Positions 60,501 to 64,000 of a stretch of DNA of 64,000 bases are shown here, piece by piece. The notes under the pieces are model-generated. The model saw nothing but the letters and a program-made list of their open reading frames with translations, was not told the origin of the DNA and made no database searches. The stretch lies in contig NC_092576.1 in NCBI RefSeq assembly GCF_037975245.1, positions 13,558,611 through 13,622,610 of the forward strand, written 5' to 3'. Numbering within the stretch: the first letter of the stretch is position 1; each line of letters starts with the position of its first letter. A program made the position numbers and the translations under genes. This DNA is from Apostichopus japonicus. Its lineage: Eukaryota; Echinodermata; Holothuroidea; Aspidochirotida; Stichopodidae.

Positions 60501-62763
60501 TTTTCCCCACCCCCTTCACAATTTCTATGCAACCTTAAAGCCCTGGTTGGTATGATGACCCTACAGAATTTATGTTACTTTTAACTGTTGTCAAATCCTT
60601 ATAATATGTGTCAGTTTCCCCTTTAGTCCTAGTTAACCTTTGATCCGTTGTGCCTTTTTCCCCTCCCCCTTCACAATTTCTATGCTTCTTCATCCTTAGA
60701 GCCCTATTTAACCTTTGACCCTTTGTGCCTGTTTCCCCTCCCCCTTCACAATTTCTATGCTTCTTCAACCTTAGAGCCCCTACAGCATTAATACTTAACT
60801 GTGGTCAAATTTTTTTTCATATGTGTCGTTTTCCCCTTTTTTCCTAGTTAACGTTTGACCCATTGTGCCTTTCTCCCCTCCCACTTCACAAATTCTTATG
60901 CTTCTGTAACCTTAGAGCCTTGGTCGGTATGATGATGTACAACCCAGGTACCAACGAGATCGCCAAACCGACGGAACTGATCACCAGCGTGAGGACTTAC
61001 ATGAACGTACTGCAGAGCATTGAGAACTATGGCAAGTCACGGTTGCATGTATTGCCACATTACAAATCCACCCTTTAATAAGACTGCTGTTCATTTCTCA
61101 CCACTGGTTACTTCTTCACCTTTTAAGGTCTTTAGTCTGGAACATTAACCTGTGTGTTACATAATCAATTTGCCAAGGCTAGCAAAGGGAACGAGGGTGC
61201 AAAAGTCACTTCCTAGGCTCAAATTTACCCGATTTACAGCAGGCTATTAAAATGCCCTATTAAAATATTAAAGGGCGCATTTTCAAATGGTGTAAATCTC
61301 AAACACGGAATGCAAACGGCTGATTTTTATGTATTGTATGTATTTTAGATCCTCCTGCAAAGCAGGAACTCGCAAAGAAGCCTCATTGGCTTATCAAAGC
61401 CGCAAGCTGACCGAAGTCAGTCTCTTAGATTCATATTTTAATGTACATGATTATGAATTGTCAAATTGTCAACAACTCTGTAACTGGACGACATACATTA
61501 ATCTTGGAAGGAGTTTGGGGTTTGGAGTTTTGGAAGGAGTTTGGAAGCAGTTTTGGGATTCAGTTTTCGGGGGTATATGAAGATGTTTTATTTAATTTTT
61601 TTGGCCTTTCTTTCTCGTCTTACCAGTTCATGTGGATATTCCCCGAATCTTCAACAACGTGCTGCTCCAGCAGACCCAACAGACTGACAGCCACGGGGAG
61701 AAGACCATCACTATGCTCTACACAAACTGGTGAATATTCATGAAGCTATTCATATTCATGAAGCTATTCGTGAAGCTATTCATATTCATGAAGCTATTCA
61801 TATTCATATAGTCTAGGATCTCATCACCCAGTTGGGACAATATTTTCTATACTGTAGTGTCATGTCCCGCTTCCAGAGCACTCGTATTGTCAACTGGTAC
61901 GAGCAGTATGAATATCATGTTTCTATCAGATCAAGGTTAGGAACTGTTTGTACTGTCAATACCAGTGCTTTGAGAGCATGATATTGGAGTACAGTGTAGA
62001 GAGGTATTAGCATTAGGAAATTGTTCCAACTGGCTGGTCTCATGCTAAACATTCAGTGCACAATTAATAAACAAGCAAACCCCCAAAATTCTGCACCTGA
62101 AATTAGTTCGTCCCGACCGTAACTCGATCATCTGAATAACAGGCAGAGTTTATATTAGTAGAAATTCTTCCCTTTCCTGTATAATAGGACCACATAAAAG
62201 AAATGGTACATTTTGGCCATACTCTGACAATTGACAGTTTGAATTTCCTGAAAACAGTTTGACGGTCTGGACACTGGAAAATCAGGAAATCGGTGTCCGA
62301 AACAGTCCAAGTCCGATTCGGAGAATGGACATATACTGTTTGGTTCCAAAAAAAGAGGTTGCCCTGAATCAGTGACAATTCTAGACTTATTATCTCGCAA
62401 GAAATATAAAGTACCTTGATTGTGCTTGATATGTGAGGAATTTTTGCAGGACATTTGTGTCTGTTCTTTTCGTTCCTATATTCCTTGAAAGACCTGTAGT
62501 ATCCTATCAGTGTGAGAAACAACCCTAAGAATCAAATATCAGTATTCTCTATTCCCTTGTTAACTCAATTTTCTCTCTCACCTCCAGTGGCCAGTAAGAA
62601 TTCAATTTGTTCCCCTTTTGTCGTCTTTGCAGGTACCTAGAGGTTTTTCTGAGGAGGGTAACGTCCAGCCAGATTTGTTATTCACCCTTCCAGAAAGCAT
62701 TTCTGACCCTCCAACCGGACCCCCAGTTACCTTTCAATGCAGAGGAGTACACAGATATCTCAG
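24426..62763 (+). CDS. NCKAP1: NCKAP1 / Hem (WAVE regulatory complex subunit), 22 exons, 3' end beyond the window
   Basis: The joined exons encode 839 residues that align along their whole length with the N-terminal three quarters of NCKAP1 family proteins (about 1,130 residues), with almost no gaps. NCKAP1 pairs with CYFIP and, with ABI, BRK1 and WAVE, forms the complex that turns Rac signals into Arp2/3-driven actin branching at the cell cortex. Family landmarks include AEKLTIL at residues 14-20, NLFTVI near 107-112, YPRRN in exon 7, [10 protein letters not shown] in exon 11, [10 protein letters not shown] in exon 15, RYSIAFPL in exon 16, ENYV at the exon 20/21 join and [10 protein letters not shown] at the end. 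All 21 junctions keep frame; 20 introns are GT-AG and one is GC-AG. The lysine-rich exon 18 is the least conserved part. The conserved frame and absence of stops argue for an active gene. An invertebrate single-copy form would be co-orthologous to vertebrate NCKAP1 and NCKAP1L. Confidence 0.97.
25610..25714 (+). CDS. NCKAP1: NCKAP1 exon 2 (residues 37-71)
   Basis: Acceptor TTGTTCACAG, donor CAG|GTGATT, phase 0. Contains IRAIEKKFP, matching the family's KF(P) helix. The intron that follows (1.7 kb) holds a TTAGGG-like array at about 25940-26055, a TG run near 26345 and a minisatellite at 27000-27140. Confidence 0.95.
25940..26055 (+). repeat. Degenerate TTAGGG-like tandem array
   Basis: About ten units of the type TAGGGTTAGGAAG or TAGGAATTAGGG. 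Each contains GTTAGG or TTAGGG with irregular spacing. It resembles a decayed interstitial telomere-like tract, but the units are 12-13 bp rather than 6. Confidence 0.75.
27000..27140 (+). repeat. 43-bp minisatellite, about 3 copies
   Basis: Units run GTAGACACTTTTGTGTAGAA then TACTAGTACTGTATAATACCTAT. The same unit forms a longer array at 30665-31051, two introns downstream. Confidence 0.9.
27385..27477 (+). CDS. NCKAP1: NCKAP1 exon 3 (residues 72-102)
   Basis: Acceptor TTTGACAG, donor AAG|GTACGG, phase 0. Reads KAEILK...[12 protein letters not shown], matching the family's EIL..L..YY.TF.D...FK. Confidence 0.96.
27830..28140 (+). repeat. Dispersed repeat with GATCCTGCTAGGATC hairpin and CGAAACGTC, copy 1
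   Basis: Matches 50035-50290 in two blocks of opposite relative orientation. The core GAAGAAGATCCTGCTAGGAT is followed by CGAAACGTCAGGCC. A shorter relic of the hairpin occurs at about 36413-36432. Family unknown. Confidence 0.7.
28296..28352 (+). CDS. NCKAP1: NCKAP1 exon 4 (residues 103-121)
   Basis: A 57-nt exon: acceptor CATTCACAG, donor ATC|GTAAGT, phase 0. [10 protein letters not shown]...VTFDI matches the family's DHVCELLNTID...FDI. Confidence 0.95.
28455..28700 (-). mobile_element. SINE, 5'-truncated, reverse strand
   Basis: Shares its body with 29505-29760 (CACCACAGCCACGTGTCCCC, GACTTGTCACACC) and keeps a 3' tail with AGCGCGGCG/GCGCTG near 28480. The tRNA-like head is missing. Confidence 0.7.
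28705..29270 (+). repeat. Tandem repeat containing GCCAGATATCTTAT
   Basis: The block AATTGTAATGCGATGCCAGA followed by TATCTTATT...GTAAACAAATAC recurs at least five times, with one longer variant (TCCATATTTCATGTGTTT...GGTTATTTAATAC) present twice. It lies in NCKAP1 intron 4. Confidence 0.85.
29505..29832 (-). mobile_element. tRNA-derived SINE, reverse strand
   Basis: On the reverse strand the head at about 29832-29770 reads GTTGTGGTCAAGTGG (A-box-like) and GGTTCGAGCCC (B-box-like). A core with TCCTTGGGCAAGGCACTTTA follows. The same core occurs in the plus-strand copy at 38574-38877. The tRNA-like head is a polymerase III promoter relic, not a working tRNA. Confidence 0.85.
30098..30240 (+). 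CDS. NCKAP1: NCKAP1 exon 5 (residues 122-168 plus 2 nt)
   Basis: Acceptor TTTTTTGCAG, donor GAG|GTGAGA, phase 2. [14 protein letters not shown] and [11 protein letters not shown] match the family. Intron 5 (3.8 kb) holds a 43-bp minisatellite, a 2.2-kb hAT-like element and a LINE tail fragment. Confidence 0.96.
30665..31051 (+). repeat. 43-bp minisatellite, about 9 copies
   Basis: Same unit as at 27000-27140, with variants CACTTTTGTG, CACTGTTGTG and CACTAATGTG. The array is cut by the element beginning at 31052 and resumes for about a dozen bases at 33207. Confidence 0.92.
31052..33206 (+). mobile_element. hAT-like element inserted in the minisatellite
   Basis: It starts CAGTGCAGGACTTTC and ends GAAAATCCAACACTG. 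TAATA stands at both borders (31047-31051 and 33207-33211), and the interrupted array reads on after it. A TAGTCCTTCGGAC(G/A)ACC motif lies near each end (about 31140 and 33160). The interior has a ~117-bp duplication near 31470-31650 and TTTGCGTCC repeats, but no transposase. The 2.15-kb size suggests a degenerate non-autonomous copy. Confidence 0.65.
33520..33950 (-). pseudogene. LINE 3'-end fragment, reverse strand
   Basis: The reverse strand encodes [19 protein letters not shown], then the same segment again, and then [12 protein letters not shown]. (G)xxxFSVxAPxLWNxLPxxIR is a common motif near the C-terminus of metazoan LINE polyproteins. The 52-bp tandem duplication (33821 and 33873) doubles this motif. 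A tail with GCTATATAAGTACTAT on that strand lies near 33520-33540. Confidence 0.6.
34030..34120 (+). CDS. NCKAP1: NCKAP1 exon 6 (residues 169-199)
   Basis: Acceptor TTTTTTTTCCAG completes Ser169; donor AGT|GTAAGT, phase 0. [20 protein letters not shown] and EEFIPFES align without gaps. The following intron holds a 218-bp tandem duplication (34347 and 34565) and a tRNA-headed repeat. Confidence 0.95.
34335..34775 (+). repeat. 218-bp tandem duplication
   Basis: TAGGCTAGAAATCAG...GGTAGCAATATGTT...TTTCAAGGAC...CTGACAGTG appears twice, at about 34346 and 34564, with moderate divergence. NCKAP1 intron 6. Confidence 0.85.
34930..35126 (-). mobile_element. tRNA-derived SINE, second family, reverse strand
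   Basis: The reverse strand begins GGAGTGTTAGCTCAGTGGTT (A-box-like) and has CCCCGGTTCATAATC (a diverged B box). Its body reads GACTGACTTGGGTCAGCTTG and GGCTTTGATAAGCCAAT. The body recurs at 35785-35905 and 61335-61450 without this head. Confidence 0.75.
35420..35557 (+). CDS. NCKAP1: NCKAP1 exon 7 (residues 200-245)
   Basis: Acceptor CTCTTCCACCAG, donor ACG|GTAAGC, phase 0. [16 protein letters not shown] and LLNPAQSET are near-identical in position to the family. A longer open frame extends upstream of the acceptor but is intronic. Confidence 0.95.
35785..35905 (-). mobile_element. SINE-like body repeat, copy 2
   Basis: Shares GCAAGCAGGAACTC..GAAGAAGCC and TTGGCTTATCAAAGCCGCAA with 34930-35060 and 61335-61450. 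Sequence on the 5' side differs from the tRNA-headed copy. NCKAP1 intron 7. Confidence 0.7.
36231..36279 (+). CDS. NCKAP1: NCKAP1 exon 8 (residues 246-261 plus 1 nt)
   Basis: A 49-nt exon: acceptor TTTTTACAG, donor TCA|GTGAGT, phase 1. [16 protein letters not shown] matches the family's CEYL.LD..E.WII. Confidence 0.95.
36440..37010 (+). repeat. Tandem repeat of ~110 bp in intron 8
   Basis: TGCAAAGATTCGTAGGGAAT, then AATTCAT.....GTACATCGCATTG and CTATGTACACA, occurs about four times, followed by one diverged unit near 36840-36960. Confidence 0.85.
37843..37999 (+). CDS. NCKAP1: NCKAP1 exon 9 (residues 262-313 plus 2 nt)
   Basis: Acceptor TTTACCGTCAG completes Ile262; donor AGG|GTAAAA, phase 2. 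[15 protein letters not shown] aligns with LQSSSCLSLFRDEV of the family. The 430-bp intron that follows is unremarkable apart from a C-run near 38270. Confidence 0.95.
38432..38488 (+). CDS. NCKAP1: NCKAP1 exon 10 (residues 314-332 plus 2 nt)
   Basis: A 57-nt exon: acceptor AATTATACAG, donor AGC|GTGAGT, phase 2. [19 protein letters not shown] matches the family's GY.KR....KE. Confidence 0.93.
38574..38877 (+). mobile_element. Near full-length tRNA-derived SINE
   Basis: The head has GTGGCCAATTGGCTAAGGCA (A-box-like) and CTGGTTTGATTCCTGCC (B-box-like). The core reads GTGTCCTTGGGCAAGATGCT. The tail has AAAGCGCTTTGAGACCTATC followed by ATT repeats. A LINE-like tail on a tRNA head is the usual SINE build. 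NCKAP1 intron 10. Confidence 0.9.
39085..39181 (+). CDS. NCKAP1: NCKAP1 exon 11 (residues 333-365)
   Basis: Acceptor TTTTTATTTCAG, donor AAG|GTGAAC, phase 0. [20 protein letters not shown] and DQPGLLGPK are among the most conserved parts of the family. The 5.4-kb intron after it is mostly the 83-bp satellite. Confidence 0.97.
39606..44420 (+). repeat. 83-bp satellite array, about 58 units, inside NCKAP1 intron 11
   Basis: Each 83-bp unit is a diverged dimer: a 43-bp half (GTGCGTCATGCTATCGGGTAGACTTGATGAGTTGAAGTAGTAA type) and a 40-bp half (GTCATTCTATCAGGGTAGAC type). Variants ACTTGA, ATTCGA and ACTCGA, and GTAG or AAAA after TTGA, are shared among distant units. A marked block with a shortened 81-bp unit at about 39701 recurs at 41442, 1741 bp away (20 x 83 + 81). 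ACTCGA units at 41811, 42060, 42475 and 43554 are spaced 249, 415 and 1079 bp apart, all whole multiples of 83. Edge units are the most diverged. No coding content. Confidence 0.97.
44557..44716 (+). CDS. NCKAP1: NCKAP1 exon 12 (residues 366-418 plus 1 nt)
   Basis: Acceptor CTCCTTCATCAG, donor GAG|GTGAGC, phase 1. [16 protein letters not shown] and [10 protein letters not shown] match the family. The exon begins only about 135 bp after the satellite ends. Confidence 0.96.
44805..45256 (+). mobile_element. MITE with CAGGGATGTGCCCA inverted ends
   Basis: Perfect 14-bp inverted ends at 44805-44818 and 45243-45256 enclose 452 bp without transposase. A 7-of-8 candidate duplication exists (TGGTGTAA left; TGGTCTAA right) but is separated from the right end by three bases. 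NCKAP1 intron 12. Confidence 0.7.
45420..46080 (+). repeat. Three tandem units of ~205-220 bp
   Basis: Each unit has ACACTTGCGATATGT-like sequence, then TGTGAAAAGAACA, a G-run, GGCCTCACCACACTC and a run to TATTAGGGGCC. Divergence rises toward the third unit. NCKAP1 intron 12. Confidence 0.85.
46163..46324 (+). mobile_element. Small MITE with CAGG-ATGAGC ends, copy 1
   Basis: It begins CAGGCATGAGC and ends GGCTCATCACTG, with ATTATA on both sides. Its interior (ACTATTATCCTAACACACTG, TGGAGCCTATAC) recurs at 54945-55247. 162 bp. Confidence 0.75.
46429..46520 (+). CDS. NCKAP1: NCKAP1 exon 13 (residues 419-449)
   Basis: Acceptor CTCTGTTTAG completes Ala419; donor AAG|GTGAGA, phase 0. [20 protein letters not shown] matches the family. 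The following intron is A/T-rich with a long (T/A) stretch at 46670-46760. Confidence 0.96.
47161..47242 (+). CDS. NCKAP1: NCKAP1 exon 14 (residues 450-476 plus 1 nt)
   Basis: Acceptor TTGCTCATCAG, donor AGA|GTAAGC, phase 1. [13 protein letters not shown] matches the family. Intron 14 has an ATTTATTTAGT stretch at 47275-47400 and a C-rich tract at 47815-48060 built on TATCCAACCCACTCCCC. Confidence 0.96.
47815..48060 (+). repeat. C-rich tandem tract (CCAACCCACTCCCCCTAT)
   Basis: About a dozen imperfect 18-bp units, strongly pyrimidine-biased, ending about 180 bp before exon 15. Confidence 0.85.
48240..48444 (+). CDS. NCKAP1: NCKAP1 exon 15 (residues 477-544 plus 2 nt)
   Basis: Acceptor GTCATTCTCAG completes Ile477; donor CTG|GTAACA, phase 2. 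[32 protein letters not shown] and ETSDMSIF match the family. Confidence 0.96.
48789..48921 (+). CDS. NCKAP1: NCKAP1 exon 16 (residues 545-589)
   Basis: Acceptor TTGTATTGTAG completes Cys545; donor GAG|GTAGGT, phase 0. [23 protein letters not shown] and CTHDVCPEE are diagnostic. Intron 16 is 5.8 kb and carries two minisatellites and the second hairpin repeat. Confidence 0.97.
50035..50290 (-). repeat. Dispersed repeat with GATCCTGCTAGGATC hairpin, copy 2
   Basis: The part containing the hairpin and CGAAACGTCAGGCC is inverted relative to 28020-28140. The part with ACAGAATACAGACAGGTTA and GATAGATGTAAGGGGATTA keeps the same orientation as 27830-27930. The block order implies rearrangement. Confidence 0.7.
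50700..51430 (+). repeat. 42-bp minisatellite, about 16 copies
   Basis: Units of GAGAATGGTCCATCTCTGTA, TTGCCCTGTC and TGTTTGTATA type. 42 is a multiple of 3, so a long open frame (50959-51501) with a 14-residue repeat arises by chance. NCKAP1 intron 16; the stretch from here to 53.9 kb shows no gene, only C-rich runs near 52520-52590. Confidence 0.92.
54000..54460 (+). repeat. 27-bp minisatellite, about 17 copies
   Basis: Unit GTACATTGCAAAGTGC then TATGCAAAACG, with variants GGGTACAATGCAGTCTGTTA. Frames stay open in several registers because 27 is a multiple of 3. It ends about 300 bp before exon 17. Confidence 0.93.
54756..54875 (+). CDS. NCKAP1: NCKAP1 exon 17 (residues 590-629)
   Basis: Acceptor CTCCCCCCACAG, donor CAG|GTGAGA, phase 0. 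[20 protein letters not shown] and [10 protein letters not shown] match the family. Confidence 0.96.
54945..55247 (+). mobile_element. Small MITE with CAGG-ATG ends, copy 2
   Basis: It begins CAGGCATGCC and ends GGCTCATCCCTG, with CAAAAG on both sides. It is related to 46163-46324 and carries three extra tandem copies of GCTAATTCGCGGAATATCC near its left end. Confidence 0.75.
55425..55555 (+). repeat. G-rich tract (GGGGAGGGGATG)
   Basis: A purine-only tract with at least fifteen G-runs of three or more on the coding strand of NCKAP1 intron 17. It meets the sequence pattern for G-quadruplexes. Confidence 0.8.
55910..56058 (+). CDS. NCKAP1: NCKAP1 exon 18 (residues 630-678 plus 2 nt)
   Basis: Acceptor TTTTTTCCTCAG, donor CAG|GTAAGC, phase 2. 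It opens with LLPKNAAPS and ends [13 protein letters not shown]. The middle is a Lys/Asp/Glu-rich charged stretch where the family is variable. The next intron contains the 3.36-kb TIR element. Confidence 0.95.
56217..59578 (-). mobile_element. 3.36-kb DNA element with perfect 31-bp inverted ends and TA flanks
   Basis: The left end 56217-56247 starts TGGGTATTTCTATAAACC; the right end 59548-59578 is its exact complement. Both sit next to TA. Inside are repeated GGGACAC words, a 20-bp repeat CATAACAGGGACACCAAAAT near 56411 and 56796, and a duplicated AATTTACCAACGTTAC...GGACACGAAA block near 58952 and 59140. Reverse-strand coding exons lie at 57245-57595. No transposase catalytic motif was recognised, so the superfamily is open; TA flanks would fit Tc1/mariner-like elements. 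It fills most of NCKAP1 intron 18. Confidence 0.75.
57245..57595 (-). CDS. Two 3' coding exons inside the TIR element (VGxYVAxxF...VxLKFLxR module)
   Basis: On the reverse strand, 57595-57533 encodes [20 protein letters not shown]-Leu and ends TTG|GTGAGT. 57406-57245 follows acceptor TTCTTATTCCAG with [20 protein letters not shown] and stops at TGA. Both junctions are phase 0. The pattern (VGxxVxxxFxTxKKxxxYxVxxIxxxxVxxKFLxR) resembles a C-terminal module frequent in uncharacterised invertebrate and transposon-associated proteins. A candidate upstream exon at 58898-58728 (ATG; donor AAA|GTGAGT; phase 0) would give 131 residues in all. Function unknown; whether this is the element's own gene or a captured one is open. 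Confidence 0.45.
59902..60033 (+). CDS. NCKAP1: NCKAP1 exon 19 (residues 679-722 plus 2 nt)
   Basis: Acceptor TTTCTTAACAG, donor CAA|GTAAGA, phase 2. [26 protein letters not shown] and HLEARFS match the family. Confidence 0.95.
60290..60915 (+). repeat. ~71-bp tandem array carrying copies of the exon-20 acceptor region
   Basis: Units read CTTATGCTTCTTCAACCTTAG then AGCCCTAGTTAACCTTTGAC and a pyrimidine stretch. CCTTAG|AGCC occurs at AG positions 60398, 60469, 60699 and 60774, and the real acceptor is AG 60915. A unit near 60531-60560 also keeps GGTTGGTATGATGA, close to the first codons of exon 20. Confidence 0.88.
60916..61031 (+). CDS. NCKAP1: NCKAP1 exon 20 (residues 723-761 plus 1 nt), followed by a GC-AG intron
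   Basis: Acceptor TCTGTAACCTTAG, phase 1 at its end. [20 protein letters not shown] and [11 protein letters not shown] match the family. The donor is TATG|GCAAGT: G plus TT of exon 21 gives Val762 (family ENYV). The nearest GT (61036) would shift the frame. Confidence 0.95.
61335..61450 (-). mobile_element. SINE-like body repeat, copy 3
   Basis: Shares GCAGGAACTCGC.AAGAAGCC, TTGGCTTATCAAAGCCGCAA and CTGACC.AAGTCAGTCTCTTA with the two copies near 35 kb. NCKAP1 intron 20. Confidence 0.7.
61627..61729 (+). CDS. NCKAP1: NCKAP1 exon 21 (residues 762-795 plus 2 nt)
   Basis: Acceptor CTCGTCTTACCAG, donor CTG|GTGAAT, phase 2. [20 protein letters not shown] and YTN match the family. Intron 21 begins with TATTCATGAAGC repeats to 61800 and contains an unassigned 420-bp reverse open frame. 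Confidence 0.96.
62633..62763 (+). CDS. NCKAP1: NCKAP1 exon 22 (residues 796-839 plus 1 nt), last in window
   Basis: Acceptor GTCGTCTTTGCAG completes Trp796; donor CAG|GTAAAT, phase 1. FQKAFLTL and [10 protein letters not shown] match the family. About 290 residues and the stop codon lie beyond the right edge. Confidence 0.95.
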
Positions 62764-62859
62764 GTAAATACTGCCCTCAATGGCCCACGTCCTCCTCCTC
62801 CTTCTCTGTCATCAACCACTTCTAACAAATGACTGGCATTACCTACTAGCTGATTGCTC

Positions 62860-63250
62860 TCTGATTAATGAATGAATGAATCAATCAATCAGTCAATCAA
62901 TCAATCAATCATTGCATGCATGAACAAATGGATGAACCAACAAATGAAGGAATGAATGTAATAATTCAATGCATCCATGAATAATGAATAAATCAATGTA
63001 TGAATCAATGAACAAATGAATCAATCAAAGAATGAATGAATAAATAAATGAATGAATGAACAAACAAATCAATCAATCAAAGAACGAATGAATTATAAAT
63101 CAATGAATGAACAAACGAATGAATGAATAAATAATGAATCGGTCAATGTATCAATGAATGAGTTAATTAATGAACAAATCAATGAATGAATGAACAAATT
63201 AATAAATTAATTGATTATTTAATTAATTAATCAATCATAAATGAATAAAT
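62860..63250 (+). repeat. Tetranucleotide array (AATG/AATC/AAAT)
   Basis: About 390 bp of 4-bp units (GAATGAATCAATCAAT type) with point variants, in NCKAP1 intron 22. The remaining 750 bp to the edge show no gene. Confidence 0.9.
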
Positions 63251-64000
63251 AATAAAATAAAAGCTGTAACCAACTGCCATGTTTAATATATCCACTGCAC
63301 TAACTCCTGTGTAGTAGGGTAGAGTGTATAACAGTCGGAGAGAGTCTGACTTTTTGGAAACCAACAGGATCTATCTAAGGCAGTACTAACATAAAAACAA
63401 AGGACACAGGATAATTACAAAGCGAAAGCACAGACAAGTTAATTAGAATATTGGAAAATAGGAGGATAACTTCACCCAGATATTGTTTCAATATAATCTG
63501 ATTCCATATGCAAAAGCAGATTGAACAACTTGTCAACCTCCAACATGTTGCTTTGTCAGTATTTGCAATACCAAACCAGTTAACCAAGTGCTTTGTTCTG
63601 GGGGTTTAAGTGTAACTTGTTGTTGAATATTGTCCAGACTCTTTGATACGAAATGTTGCTTTGATCTGCAAATTTGTATTCATGATAGATCTTCAAGCAT
63701 TCTAAGGATTTCTGTACTCTGTAGTATCAGGAAGATAAAAGTGGTACGCGAAACAAAATCATATAGATCTTCAAGCATTCTGACAAATTCTGTTCTCTGA
63801 GTGAGACCATGGATGGTTGGCAGGGCGACCAAGTTTGTTCCGAGTACCATTTTTATCTTCCATGATCTCACTAAGAGCTACGGTATGTCTAGCGTAGAGG
63901 CGTTTTTTTTCTTTATTACTGAGAAATGACTATTCATTCGTTTCGTTTCGTTTATTCCAGTATAAATTGCATAAAATACAATTCATAAATAGGAAAATGG

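Noticed and set aside
62103-62522. 139-residue reverse open frame in NCKAP1 intron 21
   Set aside because: No recognisable domain, and a second frame overlaps over 300 bp. It could be real but cannot be supported without homology or transcripts.

Overview
The window is animal nuclear DNA: spliced genes with GT-AG introns, tRNA-derived SINEs, non-LTR retrotransposon remnants, many small inverted-repeat DNA elements, microsatellites and a long satellite array. A sialyltransferase of the ST8Sia type, a NCKAP1 gene, echinoderm-style LINE protein fragments and the frequent word 'taggcctac' fit a marine deuterostome invertebrate, most likely an echinoderm. The taxon is inference; no species can be named.

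Layout. 1-1.02 kb: a TTAA-flanked non-autonomous DNA element; its longer inverted copy lies at 22.7-24.0 kb. 1.5-3.5 kb: a two-exon gene of an unnamed family with repeated Cys/His modules. 5.74-6.27 kb: a 5'-truncated LINE tail between perfect 13-bp target duplications. 8.4-18.7 kb: a complete three-exon, 348-residue alpha-2,8-sialyltransferase-like gene. Its first intron holds two decayed reverse-strand LINEs, a 550-bp AGTAT-type array and a TTAA-flanked MITE; its second holds a hAT-like MITE with a perfect 8-bp duplication. 18.7-24.4 kb: intergenic, with hairpins and G/C runs.

24.4-62.8 kb: the first 22 coding exons (839 codons) of NCKAP1/Hem, the WAVE-complex subunit. Every junction keeps the frame, and the gene runs off the right edge. 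Its introns carry a 4.8-kb array of an 83-bp satellite, several minisatellites, three types of SINE-like repeat, hAT-like elements, and a 3.36-kb element with perfect 31-bp inverted ends that contains reverse-strand coding exons. Intron 20 begins with GC. Intron 19 is filled with a roughly 71-bp tandem repeat that copies the exon-20 acceptor region.

The two recognised genes act in separate processes: Golgi sialylation and Rac-to-Arp2/3 actin signalling. Nothing in the window links them beyond a shared strand. The unusual content is the repeat landscape and the way it meets exon boundaries, not a clustered gene system.
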